Origin: Aestuariibacter sp. GS-14
GTDB taxonomy: Bacteria > Pseudomonadota > Gammaproteobacteria > Enterobacterales > Alteromonadaceae
Direction of reading: 5' to 3'
DNA length: 64,000 nt
Assembly (NCBI RefSeq): GCF_006494365.1
Contig: NZ_VHIP01000002.1
Span: 124,001 to 188,000 of the forward strand
The notes under the pieces were generated by a model. The model worked only from the letters and a program-made list of their open reading frames with translations. It did no database searches and was not told where the DNA came from. The position numbers were made by a program, and so were the translations under genes. This document shows, in pieces, positions 28,524-38,127 of the stretch. Position 1 is the stretch's first letter. Each line of letters opens with the position of its first letter.

Positions 28524-29568
28524 CGCGATTGTCCCTGTCTTCAGCCATGTTGGCTGCTTGTTTTTGTTGCTGCTTTTCCAGTAAATGCGATTTCCAGCGT
28601 TGTTGTGAAACGTGCCCTTTAATGGCTTCGAGGCATTCGTTTACTACCTTTAAAAATTCGTCTTCCAGGTTTTCTTCTGCGGGGGTGAAATCGGTTAAAC
28701 CGTGTGCCAGAAACTCTTCAATATCGTTGGGTTTTAGATCGGCCAATAAATTGATTATTGATGCTGTTACAATATCGGTAACCGCTTGTTCCAACGTATT
28801 TTCAATGGTTTTACCTAGCACGGGGACAAACGACAACGTGTTAACTTGTGCGTTATCGCGCACGGCCTTTCCAACACTGTTTTTTACATGGCGTCGAATA
28901 ACATCGCCATGTTTGCTGTCGCCAATAGACTGACCAAAGTGGTTTACAATTCCCGACACCCAATTGCTGATCACCGGACGGCGAGGGGCCAGCACGTTTT
29001 GGGTAATATCCTCAATCAATGGTGAACCCGCTGCGATGTCCTGCTGTGCATCTGAGAGCACTTTTACCACAATCCGGTCGCTGAGTTCTTCTACAAATAC
29101 ATCGTAATAAAAGGCTATAAACCGGTACAACGCGGTTTGGTTGAGGTCGATGATCTGGTGTTTGTGCAATCGATACAAAATTGAAAATATCCGCAAAAAG
29201 CGGAAGATACGGGTGCCCCCTAAGGGGATACAACCTACTAAATCATACCATCGTAGAAAAGGAAAAAAGTACCAGCGCAGGTGTTCTTTACGTTTTATGG
29301 CCACTGCCCAACGCAGGAAGAATTCACTTAGAAAAAGCGTAATAAAGATTAAATCCACCAGTATAAAATTACGGTGAATCGGCTCGTAGAAACTCACAAA
29401 CGCAGGAGACCAGCTATTCAGCGTGTCATGAACAAACGCGGTGCCATACAGGCCGTCAAACAATAAAAACAGCAGGTTTAAAAACAACAGGCCCAGCATG
29501 ACTAAGTCGAGCAGTAACCAGGGCCCTTCGTGACTATTGCGCAGATTTTCCCGGTTAATCCTTAACAT
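28516..29568 (-). CDS. Voltage-sensor-like membrane protein with long soluble tail
   Basis: 350 residues. Helices at about 18-40 and 70-92, a hydrophobic stretch near 100-118 (YFFPFLRWYDLVGCIPLG), then a positively charged segment (RIFRFLRIFSILYRLHKH) that looks like an S4 helix of voltage-gated channels. I see no pore loop or S5-S6 pair after it. Instead about 200 soluble residues follow, with two helical repeats around NILADLKP and a Gln/Lys-rich C-terminus. Often annotated as ion transporter; the lack of a pore makes a sensor or scaffold role equally likely. Operon with the ICMT-like gene. Confidence 0.65.
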   Translation of the reverse strand: MLRINRENLRNSHEGPWLLLDLVMLGLLFLNLLFLLFDGLYGTAFVHDTLNSWSPAFVSFYEPIHRNFILVDLIFITLFLSEFFLRWAVAIKRKEHLRWYFFPFLRWYDLVGCIPLGGTRIFRFLRIFSILYRLHKHQIIDLNQTALYRFIAFYYDVFVEELSDRIVVKVLSDAQQDIAAGSPLIEDITQNVLAPRRPVISNWVSGIVNHFGQSIGDSKHGDVIRRHVKNSVGKAVRDNAQVNTLSFVPVLGKTIENTLEQAVTDIVTASIINLLADLKPNDIEEFLAHGLTDFTPAEENLEDEFLKVVNECLEAIKGHVSQQRWKSHLLEKQQQKQAANMAEDRDNRDA

Positions 29569-29582
29569 GGGTTACCTGATCC

Positions 29583-31235
29583 TTAGCCAACGTTTTTAAG
29601 GCGGGTCACGTCAACATGCAACGTAAGTTTTTGCCCCGGTTGCAGATATTTATCCGGGTTCAGCTTATTCCACTTGGTAATATCACTGGTGCGCAAATTA
29701 AATTTTTGCGCAATGCGGGCCAGCGAGTCGCCACTCTTTACTGTGTAGGTAAGTGTGCGCATGATAGCGTCGCGTTTTTGTTCATCGTTGGCTTCATTTA
29801 CCCAGATAACCAGGTTTTTTCCCGGCATAAGTGGATCGGTAGGCGCCATGCCATTCCATTTTGCTAACGAACGCGTGTTCACGTTGTATTTACGGCTGAT
29901 ATCCCACAGGGTATCACCTGATTTCACTTCATGAGTAAGCTGATAACTGCCGCGTTTCTGGTTTTGTGTGTTAACCAGTCGCTGATCTTCCGACAACGAA
30001 TAGGCATCCAGCTTTTTTAGCGCAACGGGCACCATTATGTGCTCACCTACGCGGATCATGTTGTCCTTCATTTCGTTTACACTTTTGATTACGTCAACCG
30101 TAGTGTGGTATTCCTTAGCAATTTTTAACAGGCTATCGCCCGATTTTACTTTGTGACGCACCCAGTTTAAGCGGTCATTTTGCTCAACGTTTTCCAACGC
30201 TTCTGAAAAGCTGTCTGCTTTGTCTAATGGCAATACTAAGCGATGTGGACCTTCGGGATCGGTAGCCCATCGGTTAAAGCCCGGATTCAGTGCGTGTAGC
30301 GATTTTAAATCCATGTCGGCCAGCTGAGCGGCAAAAGCCAAATCAACTTGCGAACCAATATCGACAGTAGTAATCACGGGTTCATTTTCTACTTCAGGCC
30401 ACTCAAACTCATAATCATTCTGATTTTTCAGAATGTCTGCCAGGGCCAATAGTTTTGGCACATAAGCACGTGTTTCCTTGGGCAAGTCCAGCGACCAGAA
30501 ATCAGTAGACTTACCGGCTTCTTCATTGCGCTTTATGGCTTTTCCAACACGTCCTTCACCACTGTTATAGGCTGCCAGTGCATGCAGCCAGTCACCGTCG
30601 AACATGTCATTCAAATAAGTGAGGTAATCCAGTGCTGCATCGGTTGATGCCACTACATCCCGGCGGCCGTCGTACCACCAGGTTTGCTGAATACCAAAGC
30701 GAGATGCGGTACCCGGAATAAATTGCCACATGCCCGCCGCTCTGCCATGCGAATACGCAAACGGATCAAAGGCGCTCTCCACAATTGGCAACAACGCCAG
30801 TTCCAGAGGCATTTCACGTTCTTCAATTTGCTGCACAATATAGTGAATAAAAGGTTTGGCGCGCTTGGATACGCGTTCCATATACGCCGGGTGCTTTAAA
30901 TACCAATCGCGTTGGATGGCAATGCGCTCATTGTCGGGGATGTCAAACTGAAACTGATTACTGGCTCTTCGCCACACATCAGACACAATGCCGGGTTCAA
31001 CGTCATCTAATGTTTGATCTAAATCCACCTCCACTTCTTCCGAAGGGTGCATCACTTCAATCACGCCTTCGTTAGCCAGTTCGCAGTCGGCCTGATCGTT
31101 AATGTCGGTATGGGCTATTTCACACGTGGTGCGGTTGTCTGATAGTGCGGTATCTTCATGATCCGGGCCTGTTAACTGACAGCCCGCAAGCAGCGACGTA
31201 ACCATGATGGACAGCACAGACAACTTCAACTTCAT
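29583..31235 (-). CDS. mltD: Membrane-bound lytic murein transglycosylase D
   Basis: 550 residues from the ATG at 31235; a frame from 31283 adds 16 residues ahead of the real signal peptide. The lipobox LLAGC marks an outer-membrane lipoprotein. The SLT domain (about 115-240) carries the catalytic Glu in LPIVESAFDP and GRAAGMWQFIPGTA. Three LysM domains follow near 345-390, 418-462 and 490-535, each with a KSGDSL or KSGDTL start. It cleaves glycan strands to 1,6-anhydro products. Position next to gloB matches E. coli mltD-gloB. Confidence 0.95.
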   Translation of the reverse strand: MKLKLSVLSIMVTSLLAGCQLTGPDHEDTALSDNRTTCEIAHTDINDQADCELANEGVIEVMHPSEEVEVDLDQTLDDVEPGIVSDVWRRASNQFQFDIPDNERIAIQRDWYLKHPAYMERVSKRAKPFIHYIVQQIEEREMPLELALLPIVESAFDPFAYSHGRAAGMWQFIPGTASRFGIQQTWWYDGRRDVVASTDAALDYLTYLNDMFDGDWLHALAAYNSGEGRVGKAIKRNEEAGKSTDFWSLDLPKETRAYVPKLLALADILKNQNDYEFEWPEVENEPVITTVDIGSQVDLAFAAQLADMDLKSLHALNPGFNRWATDPEGPHRLVLPLDKADSFSEALENVEQNDRLNWVRHKVKSGDSLLKIAKEYHTTVDVIKSVNEMKDNMIRVGEHIMVPVALKKLDAYSLSEDQRLVNTQNQKRGSYQLTHEVKSGDTLWDISRKYNVNTRSLAKWNGMAPTDPLMPGKNLVIWVNEANDEQKRDAIMRTLTYTVKSGDSLARIAQKFNLRTSDITKWNKLNPDKYLQPGQKLTLHVDVTRLKNVG

Positions 31236-31358
31236 GTAAAAACTTAACCTTTGATCGATTGAGGCAAACGCCAGTGTACGCAAATTGGCGATTTAATGCA
31301 TCCCGTTGATTAACATCGCCTGTATTTTGAGCAAGAAATAGAACTAAAGATGAAGAAC

Positions 31359-32153
31359 TTAAAAGTTATCTTTCCATTTCCTTAGCTGACTAAAGACGGC
31401 AATTTCATCTGAAAGTTCCGTATTGGCAAACTGACTGACGCTTTTTGCAACAGCTTCATTATCACAACGCAAAAACGGGTTGATTGCGCGCTGTGTGGCC
31501 AGATCGGTGGGCAGAGTGGGGCAATTATTGTTCCGGGTTGTGTTTACCCATTCAGAATACGCCTGTAGTTTGGGATTATCAGTATCGACCACCAGGGCAA
31601 ACTTAACATTAGCCTGTGTATATTCGTGCGTACAATAAATGGCAGTAGCAGGTGGCAGGCGTTTAATTTTATTCAGTGAACGGTGCATTTGTTCTGCGGT
31701 GCCTTCGAACAACCTACCACAACCCGCTGCAAACAGCGTATCTCCGCAGAACAGGGCGTTGTGACCCACATATGCGATATGGTCCAGTGTGTGCCCCGGA
31801 ACTTCCAATACCGAAAACTCACAATCAATGGCTGGGAGTTTTACCATGTCACCCTGAGCAACAGATTTAGTAATCCCACTGATATGCCCACCGCGGGGGC
31901 CAATAACGGGCAAATCTTTCACCGCGGCTGACAGAGATGCAATACCGCCGGTGTGATCGCGATGGTGATGGGTTATCAGAACGGCTGACAGGGTAAGCCC
32001 CTGTTGCCGGCAAAAAGCCAACACAGGGTCGGCATCACCCGGATCAACGACGATTGCATGCGAGTTGTTATGCAAACACCATATGTAGTTGTCGTTAAAC
32101 GCCGGAATGGGCGTCACATTAACCTGTTCAGGAAATCCCGGTGTATTCGTCAT
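31359..32153 (-). CDS. gloB: Hydroxyacylglutathione hydrolase (glyoxalase II)
   Basis: 264 residues. It hydrolyses S-lactoylglutathione to lactate and glutathione, completing methylglyoxal detoxification. The metallo-beta-lactamase metal motif THHHRDHTGG is present, followed by VPGHTLDHIAY, FCGDTLFAAGCGRLFEG and CTHEYTQAN. Divergent from a YafS-like methyltransferase gene, as in E. coli. mltD lies downstream in the same direction. Confidence 0.95.
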   Translation of the reverse strand: MTNTPGFPEQVNVTPIPAFNDNYIWCLHNNSHAIVVDPGDADPVLAFCRQQGLTLSAVLITHHHRDHTGGIASLSAAVKDLPVIGPRGGHISGITKSVAQGDMVKLPAIDCEFSVLEVPGHTLDHIAYVGHNALFCGDTLFAAGCGRLFEGTAEQMHRSLNKIKRLPPATAIYCTHEYTQANVKFALVVDTDNPKLQAYSEWVNTTRNNNCPTLPTDLATQRAINPFLRCDNEAVAKSVSQFANTELSDEIAVFSQLRKWKDNF

Positions 32154-32257
32154 GGCTTTTCAATGGTTGTATTTCAATAGCCAGATACTATAAAGTTGTG
32201 CTGTTGCATGCAACACGTGCAGCCCATTAAACCGTAAAGGATGTATTTCAGCGCCCT

Positions 32258-33007
32258 ATGAAATCTGCGTTTCGTTCAAAACCGCCACACTATCCTCAAC
32301 GCTGGTCTGAATTACCGGGAGGAGAAGAACTAAAACTGGTTATTCAGCAGGTATGTAATGAGCTCAGTCAGCGGGTATTTGGTTATCACATGCTGAAACT
32401 AGGCAATCTTAGCAGTGAATTGGTCCTGCCAGATTGTTCTATTCGCCATCACATCCAACAAACGCAAATAGCCTCAGAATTCTCCGGTATTATTACGCGC
32501 TCAGACAACCTGCCTTATGTGGAGAACAGTATTGATGGCGTGCTGTTGGCAAATGAATTGGATTTTGCGCAGGATCCTCACGAGATTTTGCGTGAGGTAG
32601 ACAGGGTGATCACCGCTAACGGGTATGTGATCATCAGTGGCTTCAATCCCTTCAGTTTAACCGGAGTGGCGCGCTTTTTACCTATTAAAAACGGCAATGT
32701 ACTGCATTCCGCGCGCTTCTTTTCTGCCGGTCGCATAAAAGACTGGTTACAACTATTGGGATTTGAAGTGGTTGAACACCGGCATATTTTATTTTCTATG
32801 CTGTTTGCCAGTCAGGCCGCTAAACAGCCTGCAGCATGGCAACAATGGTGCAGTAAACATTGCCCGTGGTGCTCATCTGTTTATGTGCTTCTGGCCCGTA
32901 AACGCACAATTCCTATGACAACCGTTAAGGCGAATTGGAAAGTAAAACCGCGTTTTTCAACCGTTGGCGCAAGTATGCGCGATGTAACGTCGCAAACGCG
33001 TTCTTAA
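32258..33007 (+). CDS. SAM-dependent methyltransferase, YafS-like
   Basis: 249 residues. A methyltransferase 11-type core is suggested by LPYVENSIDGVLLANELDFA and HEILREVDRVITANGYVIISGFNPFS. The glycine-rich motif I is poorly kept. Context (divergent from gloB) matches E. coli yafS, whose substrate is unknown. In E. coli rnhA and dnaQ follow; here a repeat block and metG follow instead. The last 25 residues are basic and look extended. Confidence 0.8.
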   Translation: MKSAFRSKPPHYPQRWSELPGGEELKLVIQQVCNELSQRVFGYHMLKLGNLSSELVLPDCSIRHHIQQTQIASEFSGIITRSDNLPYVENSIDGVLLANELDFAQDPHEILREVDRVITANGYVIISGFNPFSLTGVARFLPIKNGNVLHSARFFSAGRIKDWLQLLGFEVVEHRHILFSMLFASQAAKQPAAWQQWCSKHCPWCSSVYVLLARKRTIPMTTVKANWKVKPRFSTVGASMRDVTSQTRS

Positions 33008-33114
33008 AATTCTAATCGACGAGCGCAATTTTTCGGCATACGTACCTAATCTTTCTACATTCATCCACAATCTTTTAAATATCATCCCTGAGTTTCCTTC
33101 ACAATTTTTCAAAC

Positions 33115-33848
33115 GTCATCCCTAAGCTTCCTCTTGACGTCATCCCTAAGCTTCCTCTTGACGTCATCCCTAAGCTTCCTCTTGACGTCATCCCCGCGCT
33201 TTCATTTACCGTCATCCCCGCGAAGGCGGGGATCTTGTGGCATTAAACGCAAGAGTTATTGATTACCGCGTTGTGTTTGGGTAGATCCCGGGTCGAGCCC
33301 GGGATGACCGTATTTGGGGTCATCCTCAATTTTTCAAACGTCATCCCCGCGCTTTCATTTACTGTCATCCCCACGATGGCGGTGATCTTGTGGCGTTACG
33401 TGCAGAGGTTATTGATTACAGCGGTGTGTTTGAGTAGATCCCGGGTCGAGCCCGGGATGACCGTATTTGGGGTCATCCTCAATTTTTCAAACGTCATCCC
33501 CGCGCTTTCATTTACCGTCATCCCCACGATGGCGGTGATCTTGTGGCGTTACGTGCAGAGGTTATTGATTACAGCGGTGTGTTTAAGTAGATCCCGGGTC
33601 GAGCCCCGGATGACCGTATTTGGGGTCATCCTCAATATTTCAAACGTCATCCCCACGCTTTCATTTACCGTCATCCCCACGCTTTCATTTACCGTCATCC
33701 CCTCGCTTCCTCTTACCGTCATCCCCTCGCTTCCTCTTACCGTCATCCCCGCGAAGGCGGGGATCTTGTGGCAATGCTCGCAGGGTTATTGATTACAGCG
33801 GGGTGTTTGAGTAGATCCCGGACATGTCCAATGGACATTCCGGGATGA
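33115..33848. repeat. Nested tandem-repeat block with REP-like palindromes
   Basis: The whole 861-base gap between two convergent genes is repetitive. A 24-base unit beginning GTCATCCC occurs four times at 33115-33210 and four times at 33646-33741, with end-to-end spacing of exactly 24. A 153-base unit begins at 33187, 33340, 33493 and 33646. Each 153-base unit contains GATCCCGGGTCGAGCCCGGG, a near-perfect palindrome, and a CCCCGCGAAGGCGGGG-type stem that has decayed to CCCCACGATGGCGGTG in the middle copies. The last palindrome (about 33815-33848) differs. Bases 33008-33114 hold weaker relatives of the same unit. Confidence 0.92.
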
Positions 33849-33868
33849 TAAAAACCTGGCGGCTTTTA

Positions 33869-35914
33869 TCACTTAACGCGCATACCTGGCTGGGCGCCTT
33901 CATGAGGTTCAAGTATGTAGAGTTGTTTACCGCCGGGGCCGGCAGCCAGTACCATGCCTTCTGACATACCAAAGCGCATCTTGCGAGGGGCCAGGTTGGC
34001 AACCACAACGGTATGCTTTCCAATCAGATCTTCAGGTGCGTAAGCCGACTTGATACCAGCGAATACCTGGCGGGTTTCACCACCTAAATCCAGTTCCAGG
34101 CGCAACAGTTTGTCGGCAGATTCCACATGTTCCGCCTTTGCAATGCGGGCGATACGCAGGTCAACTTTCGCAAAGTCGTCAAACGTAATGGTTTCACTGA
34201 TTGGATCTTTTACCAGTGGACTGTTTGGATCGATTTTAGGCTTGGCTGTCAGGCTTTCTTTTGAAGCATTAACCAGGGCTTCAATTTTATCCATCTCTAC
34301 CCGTTGCATCATGGGCTTGAATTTTTCGATAGCATGACCGGTAAGCACTGTTTGACTGCTTGCCCACGTTAGCGTGTCGTTCAGGAACGCTTCTGTTTTG
34401 TCTGCCAGAATGGGCAGCACTGGCTTCAGATACGTTACCAGAATACGGAACAGGTTAATGCCCAGTGAACATACGTCATGAGTAAACTGCTGTTTGCTTT
34501 CATCTTTAATGGTAACCCATGGTGCATTGGTGTCGATAAACTGGTTGGCTTTATCGGCCAGCGCCATGATCTCGCGAACTGCCTGATGGTACTTGCGCTT
34601 TTCGAATAGCGCCGCAATGGGCTCAGCAGCGTTTTGGAACTGGGCAACCAGCTCAGGCTCAAGTACGTTATCAGACAACTTTCCATCGAAACGCTTGGTA
34701 ATAAAGCTGGCGCAGCGGCTGGCGATATTCACTACTTTGCCTACCAGGTCAGAATTCACTTTTTGTGCAAAATCTTCGAAGTTCAGGTCGATATCCGTTA
34801 CGCCATCACCCAGTTTAGACGCGAAGTAGTAGCGCAGGTATTCCGGGTCCAGGTGGTCAAGGTACGTGCGGCCTTTGATAAAGGTGCCGCGAGACTTCGA
34901 CATCTTCGCGCCGTTAACGGTAACGAAACCGTGAATGTTAACGCCAGTAGGCTTACGGAAACCCGCGCCTTCCAGCATGGCTGGCCAGAACAAGCAGTGG
35001 AAATAGGTGATGTCTTTACCAATAAAGTGGTAAAGCTCAGCGTCGGAATCTTTGTTCCAGAAGCTGTCGAAATCGACATTGTTGCTGTCGCAGAAGTGTT
35101 TAAAGCTGGCCATGTAACCAACCGGGGCATCTACCCACACGTAGAAAAACTTGTTAGGTGCGCCAGGAATTTCAAAACCAAAGTAAGGGGCATCACGGCT
35201 GATATCCCACTGTTGCAAGCCATCTTCAAACCACTCTTGTAGCTTGTTAGCCATTTCTTCCTGAATGGCACCCGAACGGATCCAGTCTTTCAACATGCCT
35301 TCAAACTGCGGCAGGTCGAAGAAGAAGTGCTCAGATTCTTTTAGCACTGGCGTCGCGCCCGAGACCACTGAACGCGGGTTCTTCATTTCTGTTGGGCTGT
35401 AAGTTGCGCCACAGACATCACAGCTGTCGCCGTTCTGATCGTCTGCATTACAGCTAGGGCAGGTACCTTTTACGAAACGGTCCGGCAGGAACATGTTCTT
35501 TTCCGGATCGAACAACTGGTTAATGGTACGCTTGCTAATATAGCCAGCGGCATCCAAACGGCGGTAAATCTCTTCGCAGTAATGCTGATTTTCCGGTGAA
35601 TGCGTAACATAATAGTTGTTGTAATCAATATGGAAGTCGAGCAGGTCCTGATGATGCTCTGCGCGAGTTTGAGCCACCATTTCTTCCGGGGTGATGCCCA
35701 GTTCCTGGGCTTTTAACATCACCGGCGTACCGTGTGCATCGTCGGCACAAACACTGTAACATTCGTGTCCGCGCAGACGCTGGAAACGTGTCCAGATATC
35801 GGTTTGGATGTGCTCAAGTAAATGGCCCAGGTGAATGGAACCATTGGCGTAAGGTAACGCACTGGTTACCAGGATACGGCGCTTGCCTTGGAGAAGCTGA
35901 CTCTGTTCTGACAT
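33869..35914 (-). CDS. metG: Methionyl-tRNA synthetase
   Basis: 681 residues, the long class with a C-terminal tRNA-binding domain. HIGH variant HLGH within [12 protein letters not shown], zinc knuckle CPSCN and CDVCG, KMSKS within [10 protein letters not shown], and the Trbp111-like domain (about 575-681) with [17 protein letters not shown]. It charges initiator and elongator tRNA-Met. Divergent from apbC, a conserved pair. Its 3' end meets the tandem-repeat block only about 20 bases away. Confidence 0.97.
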   Translation of the reverse strand: MSEQSQLLQGKRRILVTSALPYANGSIHLGHLLEHIQTDIWTRFQRLRGHECYSVCADDAHGTPVMLKAQELGITPEEMVAQTRAEHHQDLLDFHIDYNNYYVTHSPENQHYCEEIYRRLDAAGYISKRTINQLFDPEKNMFLPDRFVKGTCPSCNADDQNGDSCDVCGATYSPTEMKNPRSVVSGATPVLKESEHFFFDLPQFEGMLKDWIRSGAIQEEMANKLQEWFEDGLQQWDISRDAPYFGFEIPGAPNKFFYVWVDAPVGYMASFKHFCDSNNVDFDSFWNKDSDAELYHFIGKDITYFHCLFWPAMLEGAGFRKPTGVNIHGFVTVNGAKMSKSRGTFIKGRTYLDHLDPEYLRYYFASKLGDGVTDIDLNFEDFAQKVNSDLVGKVVNIASRCASFITKRFDGKLSDNVLEPELVAQFQNAAEPIAALFEKRKYHQAVREIMALADKANQFIDTNAPWVTIKDESKQQFTHDVCSLGINLFRILVTYLKPVLPILADKTEAFLNDTLTWASSQTVLTGHAIEKFKPMMQRVEMDKIEALVNASKESLTAKPKIDPNSPLVKDPISETITFDDFAKVDLRIARIAKAEHVESADKLLRLELDLGGETRQVFAGIKSAYAPEDLIGKHTVVVANLAPRKMRFGMSEGMVLAAGPGGKQLYILEPHEGAQPGMRVK

Positions 35915-36024
35915 AGACTATTATTGTTCGGCTTTAAGCTAATGGAAATGGCGCAAATACTAGCGGAAATGCGCTTTTTTTGCATTAAGTAATGTTGTAA
36001 AACCCTTAAATTTGCAGGTAACCC

Positions 36025-37131
36025 ATGTTTTTTTCCGGTAAAGCTAAAAAACCTGACGCTGTGGTTCAATTTGTTGCTGAAAAACTGGCCAGCTATTTCT
36101 CAGTGGAAACGGCAGAGTCGGCTGGCTGGTGTCAGTTAAACGATAGGCATGTACAGATAACGTTTCCCTTTGCGTGCAAAACGCAGTGGCCAGACGTTGA
36201 AACGTATATACAACACGCGTTGAACGAATCAAAACACCATGGCTTTTCAGTAACGCTGAATCAAACCATTCAAAGTGGCCAAACCCTGAAGCCACCGGTT
36301 ACCAATGTACGTAATATTGTGGCTGTAGCTTCGGGTAAAGGCGGGGTAGGAAAGTCAACAACCAGCATTAATTTGGCCTGTGCATTACTTCAGGAAGGCG
36401 CAACAGTGGGTATTCTGGATGCAGATATCTATGGCCCATCTGTGCCAATTATGCTGGGAAATACCCGTGAACGGCCGCAAACGGCTGATAACAAGCATAT
36501 GCAGCCGCTTCAGGCGTATGGATTGGTAGCCAATTCTATTGGTTATCTGGTGCCAGCCGAAGATGCTGCCATTTGGCGTGGTCCGATGGCAAGCAAAGCA
36601 CTAGCGCAACTGATAAATGAAACCCTGTGGCCAGTATTGGATTATCTGATTGTGGATATGCCGCCAGGCACAGGCGATGTGCAGCTCACCATGGCGCAGC
36701 AAGTGCCATTAACTGCCGCCGTTGTTGTGACAACGCCACAGGATCTGGCGTTGGCCGATGCCCAAAAAGGCATTGCGATGTTCAACAAAGTGAATATCCC
36801 GGTACTGGGACTGGTAGAAAACATGAGTTATTACCAGTGCACGGCCTGCGGCCACAAAGATTACATTTTTGCCAAAGACGGCGGGCAAGCGCTGGCTGAA
36901 CGCTATGGATTACCTTTACTTGGCGCGTTACCGCTCAATACCACTATTCGTGAACACGCAGGCACTGGCAAGCCGTTGCTAGTGAGTGAACCGGACCATG
37001 TGTTGTCTGATGCTTATCGCGCCATGGCCAGAGCGGTGTCGATGCAGTTGGCATTAACCGTGCCAGTATCACAGCATGGTTCTAAACATATCAAAGGCGA
37101 ACCCATCGCGTTTAATCCGGTAAATAGCTAG
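36025..37131 (+). CDS. apbC: Iron-sulfur carrier protein ApbC (Mrp family)
   Basis: 368 residues. An N-terminal MIP18-like region (about 1-85) precedes a deviant Walker A P-loop ATPase domain (ASGKGGVGKSTTSINLA near 110) and the cluster-binding CxxC in YQCTACGHKDY near 272-275. Mrp/ApbC proteins carry and transfer [4Fe-4S] clusters in the cytoplasm. Divergent from metG over a 110-base gap. Complete and ordinary. Confidence 0.95.
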   Translation: MFFSGKAKKPDAVVQFVAEKLASYFSVETAESAGWCQLNDRHVQITFPFACKTQWPDVETYIQHALNESKHHGFSVTLNQTIQSGQTLKPPVTNVRNIVAVASGKGGVGKSTTSINLACALLQEGATVGILDADIYGPSVPIMLGNTRERPQTADNKHMQPLQAYGLVANSIGYLVPAEDAAIWRGPMASKALAQLINETLWPVLDYLIVDMPPGTGDVQLTMAQQVPLTAAVVVTTPQDLALADAQKGIAMFNKVNIPVLGLVENMSYYQCTACGHKDYIFAKDGGQALAERYGLPLLGALPLNTTIREHAGTGKPLLVSEPDHVLSDAYRAMARAVSMQLALTVPVSQHGSKHIKGEPIAFNPVNS

Positions 37132-37298
37132 ATAAAAGGGTTTTCGGATGGTTTGCATATGGCTCGCGAATAGCTCGCGGGGCGAAATAGCATTAATACA
37201 GATTGATTGACCGCAATGTGCACCGCATAATACGCACCCATAAGTAATCTATTGCCGTTAACGATTCACGTTATCAATAGCCAATACAGAGAAGTTCT

Positions 37299-37889
37299 AT
37301 GCGTTTAAGCGATCGCGACATTTACGACCATTTGCAATCTGGCAAAATCCAGATTGATCCCCAGCCCGGCTACGAGCACATCAGTGGCGTAACAGTGGAT
37401 CTGCGTTTGGGTAACAAATTTCGCGTTTTCGAAGATCACGCTGCGCCATTCATTGATTTAAGTGGACCGAAAGCCGAGGTTCAGGCAGCACTGGAATCGG
37501 TAATGAGTGACGAAATTGTATTGCCCGAAGGCAAGGCATTCTTTCTTCACCCCGGTGAACTTGCACTGGCAATCACCCATGAATCGGTGACGTTGCCAGA
37601 TAACATTGTGGGATGGTTAGACGGCCGCTCCTCATTGGCGCGATTGGGATTGATGGTGCACGTAACCGCACACCGCATTGATCCGGGTTGGTCGGGCAAT
37701 ATCGTGCTGGAATTCTATAACAGCGGCAAGTTGCCACTGGCACTTCGCCCCATGATGAAAATTGGTGCGTTAAGTTTTGAAGTGTTAAGCCGTCCGGCTG
37801 AAAAACCTTACAATGCCCGCTTGGATGCTAAGTACAAGGGGCAAGCGGGCGCAGTGGCAAGCCGCATTAGTTCAGACTCCCAATCTTAA
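37299..37889 (+). CDS. dcd: dCTP deaminase
   Basis: 196 residues, typical. It deaminates dCTP to dUTP, the source of dUMP for thymidylate synthesis. The trimeric dUTPase-like fold is marked by the catalytic [10 protein letters not shown] and by [20 protein letters not shown]. The C-terminal lid region ends [16 protein letters not shown]. It lies downstream of apbC in the same direction with a 167-base gap, so it may have its own promoter. Confidence 0.97.
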   Translation: MRLSDRDIYDHLQSGKIQIDPQPGYEHISGVTVDLRLGNKFRVFEDHAAPFIDLSGPKAEVQAALESVMSDEIVLPEGKAFFLHPGELALAITHESVTLPDNIVGWLDGRSSLARLGLMVHVTAHRIDPGWSGNIVLEFYNSGKLPLALRPMMKIGALSFEVLSRPAEKPYNARLDAKYKGQAGAVASRISSDSQS

Positions 37890-38064
37890 ACGTTCGTTTT
37901 TTAAATTTATATTACCCCCTTTAATGTGCTGGTTTTGCGGATTGTAAAAACAGCACTCTCCATCTGTGTAGCCTTTATATGTTGCGGTGTCCAGTGCGTT
38001 TCTATAAGCAAACTCAATGGTCTTACTTGTTAAAATAATGTTTATTTGTTGCGCTATTTTCTTT

Positions 38065-38080
38065 ACTTAATCGATTAAGT
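38065..38080. promoter_or_regulatory. 16-base palindromic operator upstream of the GH97 gene
   Basis: ACTTAATCGATTAAGT is a perfect palindrome with a central CG, 48 bases before the GH97 start. This is the form of LacI-family operators, which often control sugar genes in Alteromonadales. No LacI-type gene is in the window, so the regulator is unidentified. Confidence 0.5.
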
Positions 38081-38127
38081 GTTCTAGTGTGTTATTCACT
38101 GTGAACTTAAAATGTTAAGAGAAACCT

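Noticed and set aside
33259-33792. Open frame of 177 codons with an internal 51-residue repeat
   Set aside because: It lies wholly inside the tandem-repeat block. The 153-base period is a multiple of three, which keeps the frame open by itself. No ribosome binding site and no protein-like composition.
33115-33848. Possible CRISPR array
   Set aside because: The 24-base units follow each other without unique spacers, and the 153-base units are repeats throughout. No cas genes.
34634-35242. 202-codon forward frame antisense to metG
   Set aside because: Shadow of a well-supported synthetase gene; its product has no recognisable motif.
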